Assembly: GCA_963652365.1 (NCBI GenBank)
Contig: CAVJTH010000006.1
Location: 1-64,000, forward strand
DNA: 64,000 nt
DNA from: Hallerella sp963652365
Lineage (GTDB): Bacteria > Fibrobacterota > Fibrobacteria > Fibrobacterales > Fibrobacteraceae
Direction: 5' to 3'
The translations under genes were made by a program, and so were the position numbers. Of the stretch, positions 24,499 to 32,447 are shown piece by piece. The notes under the pieces were generated by a model. It saw only the letters and a program-made list of their open reading frames with translations, was not told the origin of the DNA and did not search any database. Every line of letters begins with the position of its first letter. Position 1 is the first letter of the stretch.

Positions 24499-25799
24499 TG
24501 TACAAGGCCGCTTATCTGCCGCGCGAGATACGAAGCGTAATTGTCCGTCATGCCGCTCACGAAGTCGAGCACCTGGTGATACGCTTCGAGAGGCGTCACG
24601 GTCTGTCCGATTTTCGCGGGACCGATCAGGCGCACGATTCGCGCCGCGCGATAGGAAGAATCCCCGTACTTGCGAAATTCATAGACGCCGCTCACAAAGG
24701 CATCGAGGACCGTGCTGAGCGTCGTGTAGCTGCCAACTTCGAGTTCCGTCTTTCGGCGATCCGGGTAGATGCGTTCCCGCCCGAGCCTCTTCGCGATGCG
24801 AATCCCGTTCACCGCGTCGGAGTCCGCGAGACTGATGAGGGACGAGGAAAGTTCCCCGTTCATGATTTCCCGGTAGTGGACGACAAACACGTTCGCCACC
24901 GCGTCGATCAGGTTCTGGATGGCGAGACCGCGCACGCTCGAAAGGAAGTCCCGAAAATTTTGCCCGTTTTCGTTGTATTCCCGGTCAATGTCGATGTCCG
25001 GGCCGCAGAGATATTCGAACATGTTGCGGATGTCGGCAAACTGGAGAATTCCGAGTTCGACCGCGTCTTCCACGTCCAGAATGCAGTAGCAGATATCGTC
25101 CGCGGCTTCCACCAGGTAACTCAGCGGATGCCGCATCCAGATGCCGTTTCCAATCTCGGGAATGCCGAGCACGTTCGCCATGTCGCGGTAATCTTCCGCT
25201 TCCGTCTGGAAAAGGCTCGTCGGGATTCCATAGACGGAAAGCCGCGGATACTTCATCATGGAAGCCACGGTCGCATACGTCAGGCGCATGCCGCCATCGA
25301 GAAAGTGGTATTCCAGCTTCGATAGGATCCGAACCCCCTGGGCGTTGCCGTCAAAGTTCTCGAAATCCTTCATTTCGCGATCGCTGAAATCCTTGAGCGG
25401 ATCGGAATAGCGGTTCTTCTTGAACCAGTCGCGAATCGCCGCCTCGCCGGCATGTCCGAACGGAGGATTGCCGATATCGTGCGCGAGAGCCGCCGACTGC
25501 GCGATCGTCCCAAAATGGGATGCGCTGAAATTCTTCGGGAACTCGTGCTTGATCTGGTTGAAGACCGTTATCGCGAGGCTGCGCGCGACGCTCGAAACCT
25601 CGATGGAATGCGTCAGGCGGCTGTGCACATGGTCGTTTACGGAAAACGGGTGAACCTGGGTCTTTCTGCCGAGCCTGCGAAACGCCGTCGAAAAGACGAT
25701 GCGGTCATAGTCGCGGTGAAAGTCGGAACGGTTCGGATCGAGGCTCGCCGGATGTCCGTAGCGTGTCGCCGAAAGGAGGGTGTCCCATTTCAAGATCAT
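24495..25799 (-). CDS. dgt: dGTPase-like HD-domain triphosphohydrolase
   Basis: The 434-residue protein has the dGTPase order: FHRDYDRIVFSTAFRRLGRKTQV at the N-terminus, then HD metal ligands in SRLTHSIEVSSVAR and ALAHDIGNPPFGHAGE, and a distal EAADDICYCILDVEDA. These enzymes cleave dNTPs to nucleosides and triphosphate. ATG 25799 is chosen because homologous sequence begins there; the reading frame runs 81 codons further upstream but that part is shadow of thiD. TATCTT lies 6 nt upstream of the ATG with no Shine-Dalgarno. The HAD phosphatase follows with a 4-nt overlap. Confidence 0.92.
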   Translation of the reverse strand: MILKWDTLLSATRYGHPASLDPNRSDFHRDYDRIVFSTAFRRLGRKTQVHPFSVNDHVHSRLTHSIEVSSVARSLAITVFNQIKHEFPKNFSASHFGTIAQSAALAHDIGNPPFGHAGEAAIRDWFKKNRYSDPLKDFSDREMKDFENFDGNAQGVRILSKLEYHFLDGGMRLTYATVASMMKYPRLSVYGIPTSLFQTEAEDYRDMANVLGIPEIGNGIWMRHPLSYLVEAADDICYCILDVEDAVELGILQFADIRNMFEYLCGPDIDIDREYNENGQNFRDFLSSVRGLAIQNLIDAVANVFVVHYREIMNGELSSSLISLADSDAVNGIRIAKRLGRERIYPDRRKTELEVGSYTTLSTVLDAFVSGVYEFRKYGDSSYRAARIVRLIGPAKIGQTVTPLEAYHQVLDFVSGMTDNYASYLARQISGLVQ

Positions 25800-25805
25800 G
25801 CGATA

Positions 25806-25815
25806 AAGATAGAAA
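25806..25815 (-). promoter_or_regulatory. Extended -10-like motif abutting dgt
   Basis: Minus-strand TTTCTATCTT sits in the 17-nt gap between thiD and dgt, followed by TATCGC and the ATG at 25799, suggesting a leaderless dgt transcript. Confidence 0.45.
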
Positions 25816-25816
25816 C

Positions 25817-26602
25817 CTAAAGGGAAAACATGTGGTTCATCGGCCCCTTTCCCTTGCCCAGATCGAGCATCGAGGCGAGAGCGCCCGAGACAAAATCCTT
25901 GGCGCGCTTCACGGAATCCGAAAGCGTTCGTCCCAAGGCGAGATTGCTCGCGATGGCGCTCGAAAGAGTGCATCCCGTTCCGTGCGTGTTCGGATTCTCG
26001 ACCTTCCTTCCGCGGAACCACTCGGGCCCCTTTTCGCTCCACAGCAAGTCGTTCGCGTCGTTCAGGTCGTGCCCGCCTTTCAGAAGCACCGCGCTGCCAT
26101 AGCTTTCGTATATCGTCCGCGCGGACTCTTCCATGTCCCTTTCCGTCCGAATCTTCATCCGGGAAAGCACTTCCGCTTCGGGGATGTTCGGCGTCAGCAC
26201 GGTCGCCATCGGCAAGAGCTCTTCCCGGAGCGTTTCGATCGCCTCGTCACAAATCAGCTTCGCCCCGTTTGTCGCGACCATTACCGGATCCACGACGATA
26301 TTCCGCGCCGAGTATTCCCTTAATTTATTCGAAATGGTACGGATCAACGCGCTCGAAGCGACCATTCCCGTCTTGACCGCATCGGGATAGATATCCGAAA
26401 AGACCGAGTCGAGTTCATCGGAAAGGAATTCCGGCGTCGCTTCCATAATCGATTTGACGCCGAGCGTATTCTGCGCGGTCAAGGCGGTCACCGCGCTCAT
26501 CGCGAACACGCCGTGCATCGTCATCGTCTTGATGTCCGCCTGGATTCCCGCTCCGCCGCTCGAATCCGAGCCGGCAATGGTCAAGGCCGTCTTCAGTTTC
26601 AT
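25817..26602 (-). CDS. thiD: Hydroxymethylpyrimidine/phosphomethylpyrimidine kinase
   Basis: The 261-residue ribokinase-fold enzyme phosphorylates HMP and HMP-P in thiamine synthesis. It shows TIAGSDSSGGAGIQADIKT at the N-terminus, the GVFAMSAVTALTAQNT segment, VVDPVMVATNGAKL, TPNIPEAEVL and the catalytic anion hole region THGTGCTLSSAIA. AGGAG lies upstream of the ATG, which is 1 nt past the ccsA stop. No other thiamine gene or TPP riboswitch is nearby. Confidence 0.93.
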   Translation of the reverse strand: MKLKTALTIAGSDSSGGAGIQADIKTMTMHGVFAMSAVTALTAQNTLGVKSIMEATPEFLSDELDSVFSDIYPDAVKTGMVASSALIRTISNKLREYSARNIVVDPVMVATNGAKLICDEAIETLREELLPMATVLTPNIPEAEVLSRMKIRTERDMEESARTIYESYGSAVLLKGGHDLNDANDLLWSEKGPEWFRGRKVENPNTHGTGCTLSSAIASNLALGRTLSDSVKRAKDFVSGALASMLDLGKGKGPMNHMFSL

Positions 26603-26603
26603 T

Positions 26604-28004
26604 TCAGGTTCTCCTACATTCAGGTTTTCCCGGTGCGCCCTTTTTCCAAAGCGAAAGGAAAGTTACATACAGGGCGTCCGAGACGACAAAGGAACAAAGC
26701 GCAAGAAAGAGACCGGGCGAATAGCCATAGCTGTGAAGCCCCACGCCCAGAAGATTGACCCCCAGCAGGCAGAACGCAATGACTATCGACAAGAGAGCGA
26801 GCATCGCGTCCAGCGTCTTTTCCGAGGCGAGGCGTCCCCATTTCAGGTGCCCGACGATCAAGATCCAGAGAACGACCAGCAAGGCGCCGTTTTCCTTGGG
26901 GTCCCACCCCCAGAAGCGTCCCCAGGCGACATCCGCCCAGAAGCCTCCCAGGACAATCCCGAGCGAAGAAAAAAGAAATCCGGCAAGAAGCGTTTTCCAG
27001 AGGACGTTCTTCAGCGTCGCCGAAACTTCGCGTCCAATCGCGCGAAAGAAAAGGGAAACGTGCGCAACCAGGCTCGAAACGAGCAAGAGACAAAAGCCGC
27101 AAGCGATCGTGAACACGTGAAGCGAAAGCCAGAACGGCGAATCCAGGAGCATGGAAACAGGCGAAAAGGAATCGCCGGAAAGCGCGGAACGCATCACAAG
27201 CAAGATGGCGAGAGTCATTCCGCTTCCGCACACGGCAAGGCTCTTTATCCGCGTAAAGACGGCAAGCAGGGGAAACGCGAGCGAAACGCCAAGGACAACC
27301 AGCAGGAGCATTTCGTAGAGCGACGCGAGCGGCAGGCGATTTTCCACGACGGCGCGAAAGACGAAGATCGCAAGGCAAAGTCCGGCCATCAGGAATTCAA
27401 GCCCCGCGACAATCCTCCACGAGAGGCGACTTTCGAAGAGAGAGACCATGGAAGCGAAGAACGCGAGGCAGGCGACAATCCAAAGCCCGAACGGCAAGTT
27501 CACGCGCAAGTACAGGCTTTCCGCGCGGATCTGCCTTTTCGTGACAGACGAAAGCGCGGACGTATCGCAAGCGATTCTATCGACAAACGCATCGCTTCGG
27601 AGCGAATCGTACAGGGTCAAGGCGGCATCCAGGCGCACGAATTCGCGCGTCAGAGGGTGGTCATCGTCGCGCTCCGCGTATTGCCCGAGAAGCGAACGGC
27701 ACACCTCGAAGTCGCTCCGGCGAAAGCTTCGGCGATTCCTGTCCATGTGCAAGATATCCACCGCCGCCGCGCGGCCGATCCGGAAAACGTCCAGGGAATC
27801 GGCATCGCCGCTCCGGATTTTCAGGAAGAGTTCCCCGGGCGAAATTCCGGCGCACTTTCCGCTTTCGCAAAGACGCTGCGCAATCAACCGCTCAAAGGAT
27901 TCCTGCGACCGAACACGCCCTTCGAAATCGACGGCGACGGGCTTCGACGGCAAGGCGAAAAGCGACGCGACAAAAAGGAAGAGCAGACAGAAAACGGCTT
28001 TCAC
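26604..28004 (-). CDS. ccsA: Cytochrome c biogenesis protein, CcsA/CcmF-type heme handler
   Basis: This 466-residue protein has a signal-like first helix, a soluble periplasmic stretch (about 20-180; its AVDFEGRVRSQESFERL resembles the GRxxPLxT start of Bacteroidetes CcsA proteins) and then about eight membrane segments. The heme-binding tryptophan-rich motif is WGRFWGWDPKENGALL, with conserved histidines in LHVFTIACG and VGLHSYGY. It starts at GTG 28004, overlapping the resB stop by 4 nt (GTGA); the reading frame continues upstream only as shadow. It works with ResB to attach heme to c-type cytochromes. Two cysteines at LCESGKC could be redox active. Confidence 0.85.
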   Translation of the reverse strand: MKAVFCLLFLFVASLFALPSKPVAVDFEGRVRSQESFERLIAQRLCESGKCAGISPGELFLKIRSGDADSLDVFRIGRAAAVDILHMDRNRRSFRRSDFEVCRSLLGQYAERDDDHPLTREFVRLDAALTLYDSLRSDAFVDRIACDTSALSSVTKRQIRAESLYLRVNLPFGLWIVACLAFFASMVSLFESRLSWRIVAGLEFLMAGLCLAIFVFRAVVENRLPLASLYEMLLLVVLGVSLAFPLLAVFTRIKSLAVCGSGMTLAILLVMRSALSGDSFSPVSMLLDSPFWLSLHVFTIACGFCLLLVSSLVAHVSLFFRAIGREVSATLKNVLWKTLLAGFLFSSLGIVLGGFWADVAWGRFWGWDPKENGALLVVLWILIVGHLKWGRLASEKTLDAMLALLSIVIAFCLLGVNLLGVGLHSYGYSPGLFLALCSFVVSDALYVTFLSLWKKGAPGKPECRRT

Positions 28005-28675
28005 GATTTGACCTTCCGAATCTTCGCGGCAGCGCACCAGAGAATCCCCACGCCGAGCAGAAACGAAAACAGATACGGGACAAAGGCGAAGGGATCCCGC
28101 TTGACCAAGAAGCGCACCGCCTTTGCGTCCAGGGAAAGCGCGTGCGTTTCCCCAAAATAGACGGTAAAGGCTCCGACATCCTGCGGTTCGTTCCAGGCGA
28201 CGCGTCTTGGATTCCGATCGGCGGGGCTTTCGATCAGGCATTCCGCGGAATCCGCCTTCAAGACTCGAAACGACGTCTCGCGCGACGGATCCAGCACGAT
28301 CTCCGAGCCTTCGATTCCAAAGGCTTCGAACGATTTCCGGAACGAGCCGCCGACAAGGCTCCCCAAGACAAGCACCATCACGGAAACGTGCACGAGCAGA
28401 ATCCCGCCATGTTTCCAGGTATGCGGAATGCAGAAGAGAACGGCAAGCAGCAGGTGAAAAAAGAGAAAGAGCGCGACCGTCTTCATCGCGGGAAACGGAA
28501 AGATCCCGGCAACCCAAAGGAACCAGCTTCCGAAAAAGCGCTCAGTCCCCCATTCCATCCCGGCGCGCGCCTCGAAAAGCGTTCCCCAGAAAACAAGGAC
28601 AGAAAGAACGCACAGAACGGCGATGCCGACACGAAACGAGCCCAGGAAGCGCAAGAAGGCGTGCAATCTTTTCAC
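28001..28675 (-). CDS. Cytochrome c biogenesis protein, ResB/Ccs1-like
   Basis: This 224-residue protein has four membrane segments: SFRVGIAVLCVLSVLVFWGTLF, FPAMKTVALFLFFHLLLAVLF, GGILLVHVSVMVLVLGSLVG and a last helix before a lysine-rich tail, with a periplasmic domain of about 80 residues. The order and the coupling to ccsA fit a short ResB/Ccs1. The start is GTG 28675 with TAAATT exactly 6 nt upstream and no Shine-Dalgarno. It heads the minus-strand run resB to 21862. No c-type cytochrome is encoded in the window. Confidence 0.75.
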   Translation of the reverse strand: MKRLHAFLRFLGSFRVGIAVLCVLSVLVFWGTLFEARAGMEWGTERFFGSWFLWVAGIFPFPAMKTVALFLFFHLLLAVLFCIPHTWKHGGILLVHVSVMVLVLGSLVGGSFRKSFEAFGIEGSEIVLDPSRETSFRVLKADSAECLIESPADRNPRRVAWNEPQDVGAFTVYFGETHALSLDAKAVRFLVKRDPFAFVPYLFSFLLGVGILWCAAAKIRKVKS

Positions 28676-28681
28676 GGAATA

Positions 28682-28687
28682 AATTTA
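28682..28687 (-). promoter_or_regulatory. -10-like element abutting resB
   Basis: Minus-strand TAAATT, 6-nt spacer TATTCC, GTG start. The AT-rich gap 28676-28753 must also hold the glgB promoter on the other strand. Confidence 0.4.
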
Positions 28688-28753
28688 AAAATTATTGTTC
28701 CTTTGCAAAAATTAAAGGTAATTTTGACAAAGACCCCAAACGAAAGGTTTTAC

Positions 28754-31051
28754 ATGGATTTTCAAGATATGACCACTTTGACCCAAGAACAGATGCGCGC
28801 CATCTGGGATTTCACCTGCAACGACCCTTTTTCCTTTTTGGGGATTCACGGCGTCGAAACGGATAGAGGTTTCAAGACCGCCGTTCGCGTCTATCTGCCG
28901 GGAGCGGCCTTCATCAGCGGCGAATCCATTTCGGAAAAGGCCGAAGCATCGAAAGCGCGAAAGCCGTCCCGGGCGAAGTCCAAAAAATCCAGAAAGAGCC
29001 CGGAAGACGATTCCTCCTTCGTCTTCGATTTCGTGAAGATCGGGGATACGGGATTTTTCGAGGCGGTCCTCGACAGGGAGTTTCAGCCGTTCTTCTACAG
29101 ACTGCATGTCACGCTGGAAAACGGAGTCAAGTACACGGTCATCGATCCCTACGCCTTTCTCCCGGTACTTTCCGACTTCGACTGCCACCTGATAAAGAAC
29201 GGAACGCATTACGACCTGTACAGAAAGCTCGGAGCGAACATCGTCTCGCACCAGGGATTTTCGGGCGTACAGTTTGCCGTGTGGGCGCCCAACGCGAAGA
29301 GCGTCGCCGTCGTCGGGAACTTCAACAGCTGGGACGGAAGACGTCACCCCATGCGGATGATCGGCTCTTCGGGAATCTGGGAAATCTTCATTCCGGAACT
29401 CGGCGAGAACGAGCTGTATCGCTTCGAAATCCACACGCAGGACGGTCGCCTGCTCACCAAGTCGGATCCGTTCGCGAAGCTCAGCGAAATGCGTCCGGCG
29501 ACGGCAAGCGTCACGACCCACCTCGAAGGCTACACGTGGAACGACAAGCTCTACATGGACACGCATTACGCGACGCGCGTCTTCGGAAGCCCGATGAACA
29601 TCTACGAAGTCCACGCGGGGTCCTGGGAGCGCGACCCGTCAAATCCCGACCGGTTCCTCTCCTGGAACGAACTTTCGGACAAGCTCATCCCCTACCTCAA
29701 GGACATGGGCTACACGCACGTGGAATTTCTGCCCATCATGGAGCATCCGCTCGACGAATCGTGGGGCTACCAGGTGACGGGCTACTATTCGCCGACAAGC
29801 CGCTTCGGTTCTCCCGACGAATTCCGACGGTTCGTGGATCTTTGCCACCAGAACGAAATCGGCGTCATCCTCGACTGGGTGCCCGCGCACTTTCCAAAGG
29901 ATTCCTACGCGCTCGGGCGCTTTGACGGAACGGCCTGCTACGAGCACGCGGACCCGCGGCAGGGCGAACATCCCGACTGGGGAACATACATCTTCAACCT
30001 GGGCAGAAAGGAAGTTTCGAACTTTCTCATCGCGAACGCCATGTACTGGCTCCGCGAATTCCACTGTGACGGACTTCGCGTCGATGCCGTGGCGAGCATG
30101 CTCTACCTCGACTACGGCAAGAAAGACGGGGAATGGGTTCCGAACAAGGACGGCGGAAACATCAACTACGACACGCTCGAATTCCTGAAGCACCTGAACA
30201 GCATCATGGGACGTCTCGCGCCCCACGCCATTCTTATCGCCGAGGAATCGACGAGCTTCCCCTGCATCACGCGGCCTCCCGAACGCGGCGGGCTAGGATT
30301 CCACTACAAATGGAACATGGGCTGGATGAACGACTTCCTCGCCTACATGAAGCACGAACCGATTCACCGCAAATACCACCACAACCTGCTCACGTTCAGC
30401 ATGGTTTACGCCTATTCCGAAAACTTCATCCTGGTGCTCTCCCATGACGAAGTCGTCCACGGAAAGGGTTCGATGCTCGGCAAGATGCCCGGCGACAACT
30501 GGCAAAAATTCGCCAACCTGCGACTCGCCTACGCATACCAGTTCGCCCATCCCGGGAAAAAGCTCAACTTCATGGGAAACGACTTTGGGCAATTCCGCGA
30601 ATGGAACGAAAAGCAGTCGCTCGACTGGCACCTGCTCACCTGGGAAACCCACGGCAAGCTGCACGAAATGTTCAAGGTCCTATCGCACGTCTACAAGAGC
30701 GAAAGCCCGTTCTGGGAAGTCGATCATGCGCCCGAAGGCTTTGAATGGATCTCATGCGACGACGCGGATTCCTCGATCGTTTCGTTTGTACGCAAGGACG
30801 CCCACGGCGCGACGATTCTCTGCGCGTTCAACTTCACCCCGGTACCGCGTACACCTTACCGGATAGGGCTTTCCGCCCGCGGACGCTGGAAGGAAATCTT
30901 CAATTCGGATTCCGAAATGTGGGGCGGCGGAAACATCGGAAACGCCGGCGAAATCCGTTCCGAAGACACGCCCTGGCAAAACCGTCCCTGGAGCGCGAAC
31001 ATCCAGCTTCCGCCACTCGCCGCGGTCTTTTTCAAGTACGTCGGCGAATAG
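28754..31051 (+). CDS. glgB: 1,4-alpha-glucan branching enzyme
   Basis: The 765-residue GH13 enzyme forms alpha-1,6 branches in glycogen. The N-terminal early-set region includes FSFLGIHG and a second carbohydrate module with FAVWAPNAKSVAVVGNFNSW. The catalytic barrel shows ILDWVPAHFPKD, DGLRVDAVASMLYLDY (nucleophile Asp), LIAEEST (acid Glu) and LVLSHDEVVHGK. A lysine/arginine/serine-rich insertion (about residues 62-82) interrupts the N1 domain. ATG 28754 follows AAAGG; the reading frame extends upstream but reads shadow of resB. It is preceded divergently by resB and followed by a long hairpin. No other glycogen gene is adjacent. Confidence 0.95.
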   Translation: MDFQDMTTLTQEQMRAIWDFTCNDPFSFLGIHGVETDRGFKTAVRVYLPGAAFISGESISEKAEASKARKPSRAKSKKSRKSPEDDSSFVFDFVKIGDTGFFEAVLDREFQPFFYRLHVTLENGVKYTVIDPYAFLPVLSDFDCHLIKNGTHYDLYRKLGANIVSHQGFSGVQFAVWAPNAKSVAVVGNFNSWDGRRHPMRMIGSSGIWEIFIPELGENELYRFEIHTQDGRLLTKSDPFAKLSEMRPATASVTTHLEGYTWNDKLYMDTHYATRVFGSPMNIYEVHAGSWERDPSNPDRFLSWNELSDKLIPYLKDMGYTHVEFLPIMEHPLDESWGYQVTGYYSPTSRFGSPDEFRRFVDLCHQNEIGVILDWVPAHFPKDSYALGRFDGTACYEHADPRQGEHPDWGTYIFNLGRKEVSNFLIANAMYWLREFHCDGLRVDAVASMLYLDYGKKDGEWVPNKDGGNINYDTLEFLKHLNSIMGRLAPHAILIAEESTSFPCITRPPERGGLGFHYKWNMGWMNDFLAYMKHEPIHRKYHHNLLTFSMVYAYSENFILVLSHDEVVHGKGSMLGKMPGDNWQKFANLRLAYAYQFAHPGKKLNFMGNDFGQFREWNEKQSLDWHLLTWETHGKLHEMFKVLSHVYKSESPFWEVDHAPEGFEWISCDDADSSIVSFVRKDAHGATILCAFNFTPVPRTPYRIGLSARGRWKEIFNSDSEMWGGGNIGNAGEIRSEDTPWQNRPWSANIQLPPLAAVFFKYVGE

Positions 31052-31078
31052 ACGGCGAATTTCCGTTTCGAGCGAAAA

Positions 31079-31111
31079 CGCACAAGGCGGCTCTTCGAGC
31101 CGCCTTGTGCG
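31079..31111. terminator. Long perfect hairpin after glgB
   Basis: CGCACAAGGCGGCTC (31079-31093), loop TTC and GAGCCGCCTTGTGCG (31097-31111) form a 15-bp perfect stem. No T-run follows, so it may be a terminator that does not need one or a 3'-end stabiliser. Confidence 0.55.
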
Positions 31112-31196
31112 ATGTACAGACCGTATTCGGCACGTCCCTCGTCGGGATGAATTTTTGCCGGACAGCGATAATATGAAGAGTATTTTCCGTTCGCCG

Positions 31197-31227
31197 TTCC
31201 TCTTTTAAAAGAGGAATCTATTTTTAT
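31197..31227 (+). other. Palindrome with T-rich tail before the lipoprotein gene
   Basis: TTCCTCTTTTAAAAGAGGAA (31197-31216) is a perfect palindrome followed by TCTATTTTTAT. It could be a weak terminator, an operator, or part of the promoter, since TATTTT here is a possible -10 for the gene at 31255. Confidence 0.4.
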
Positions 31228-31254
31228 CCTGTCCGCCTTTTTCAGAGAGCTTCC

Positions 31255-32439
31255 ATGAAACTGTTCATATTGTCCGTCAGCACCATTCTGTTCGCCGTTC
31301 TCGCCGGATGCAACCTGTTCGACCCTTCGGAAAACGTGACCGTCAAGTCAAGCGATACGGACATGCTCATCATCGAAGGACAGGCGCGCTTCCGCGACGA
31401 AGACTACGAAAAGGCCGCCGAGTATTTTTCGACCGCGATAAGGAACGATTCCACCCGGTCCGAAGCGTGGTTCGGGCTTTCCAAGGCAAACCTCTACCGA
31501 AACGACGGAGACCCGTTCGAACTGCTCCTTCTCCTGGACAGCGACGAGTCCATTCCGCTGATGGATCTCGACTCCTCCGAAATCGAGCGCCACTACGCAT
31601 CGATTCAAAGCGCCCTCGTCCCGTTGCGCGAACTGGTACGACGCGATACGCTCACGAGAAACTCTCCCGCGCAAGAGCTCTCGGACAGGAAGGTTTCCTA
31701 TTCCAACTTTTCGGCGAGCTACGCCATTCTCGAATTCGCCTACACGGTGCTCAAGTTCCGCAAAGGCACGAATGGAAGCGTAAGGCTTTCCCTCCGAGAC
31801 GACGGTTCCCTGGAAATCGACGCGGGAGAACTCTACGCCAGGGCTCTCGCCGACCCGCTCTTCGCAAGTCGCTTCAACGCGGACCTGGATACATTGGGGA
31901 GCGACCTGAATCGCCTCGTGAACGACATCTTTCCCGAACTTTCCGGCATTCTGGACGATTCGACATTTCTCGATTCCACGGCAAACACGGTCGAATATTC
32001 GCTTCTCTTCTACAGGCTTGGCGACGGGATCGACAACGACGGAGACGGCTGCGTCGATGAAGAGATCCTGGACGGAATCGACAACGACGGAGACGGACTC
32101 ATCGACGAGGATCTGCGGCTCGTTCCGCTTGCGAAAGATTCCGATTCCCTGGTCACGTTCATCGGGATAGGCGCAGACAGCCTCGACCACGACAAGAACG
32201 GCGAAAAGGAAGACACCGCCGAGAGAACGCTCCTGGAAAACGGCACTCTGCTCTTTGCCCAGGACTTCGAAAGAATCTCGCGAAGCGATTCCGCGATGCT
32301 CGAAATCCGAAAGGCGATCGCGCAGGATACGGATTCGACGAACATCCGCTATCCGCTCGAAACCCGCAAGGCGCTCGTCGGCAGATGCTGGAACAACTAT
32401 TCGAAAGAAGACTTCAAGGCCTGGTTCAGAAACCGGTAA
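31255..32439 (+). CDS. TPR-containing lipoprotein with Ca-binding-type Asp repeats
   Basis: This 394-residue lipoprotein has a lipobox LAGC (lipidated Cys near residue 19), a tetratricopeptide-like stretch (ARFRDEDYEKAAEYFSTAIRND and following helix pair) and, near residues 258-285, two copies of an Asp-rich loop (DGIDNDGDGCVDEE, DGIDNDGDGLIDED) like thrombospondin type 3 or dockerin calcium loops. It lies 8 nt upstream of an outer-membrane protein gene, so the two may act together at the outer membrane. AGAGAG precedes the start. The precise function is unknown. Confidence 0.75.
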   Translation: MKLFILSVSTILFAVLAGCNLFDPSENVTVKSSDTDMLIIEGQARFRDEDYEKAAEYFSTAIRNDSTRSEAWFGLSKANLYRNDGDPFELLLLLDSDESIPLMDLDSSEIERHYASIQSALVPLRELVRRDTLTRNSPAQELSDRKVSYSNFSASYAILEFAYTVLKFRKGTNGSVRLSLRDDGSLEIDAGELYARALADPLFASRFNADLDTLGSDLNRLVNDIFPELSGILDDSTFLDSTANTVEYSLLFYRLGDGIDNDGDGCVDEEILDGIDNDGDGLIDEDLRLVPLAKDSDSLVTFIGIGADSLDHDKNGEKEDTAERTLLENGTLLFAQDFERISRSDSAMLEIRKAIAQDTDSTNIRYPLETRKALVGRCWNNYSKEDFKAWFRNR

Positions 32440-32447
32440 GGATTGCC

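Noticed and set aside
25800..26042. 81-codon extension of dgt
   Set aside because: It overlaps thiD and reads Arg-rich nonsense. dGTPase homology begins at ATG 25799.
26604..28517. N-terminal extension of ccsA by 171 codons
   Set aside because: The extra part is the shadow of resB. GTG 28004 with a 4-nt overlap and a signal-like helix is the better start.
28142..28753. N-terminal extension of glgB
   Set aside because: The upstream frame is antisense to resB and Arg/Lys-rich. GlgB homology starts shortly after ATG 28754.
32030..32110. Tandem ATCGACAACGACGGAGACGG units as a DNA repeat element
   Set aside because: They are codons of the two Asp-rich loops in the lipoprotein, not an independent repeat.
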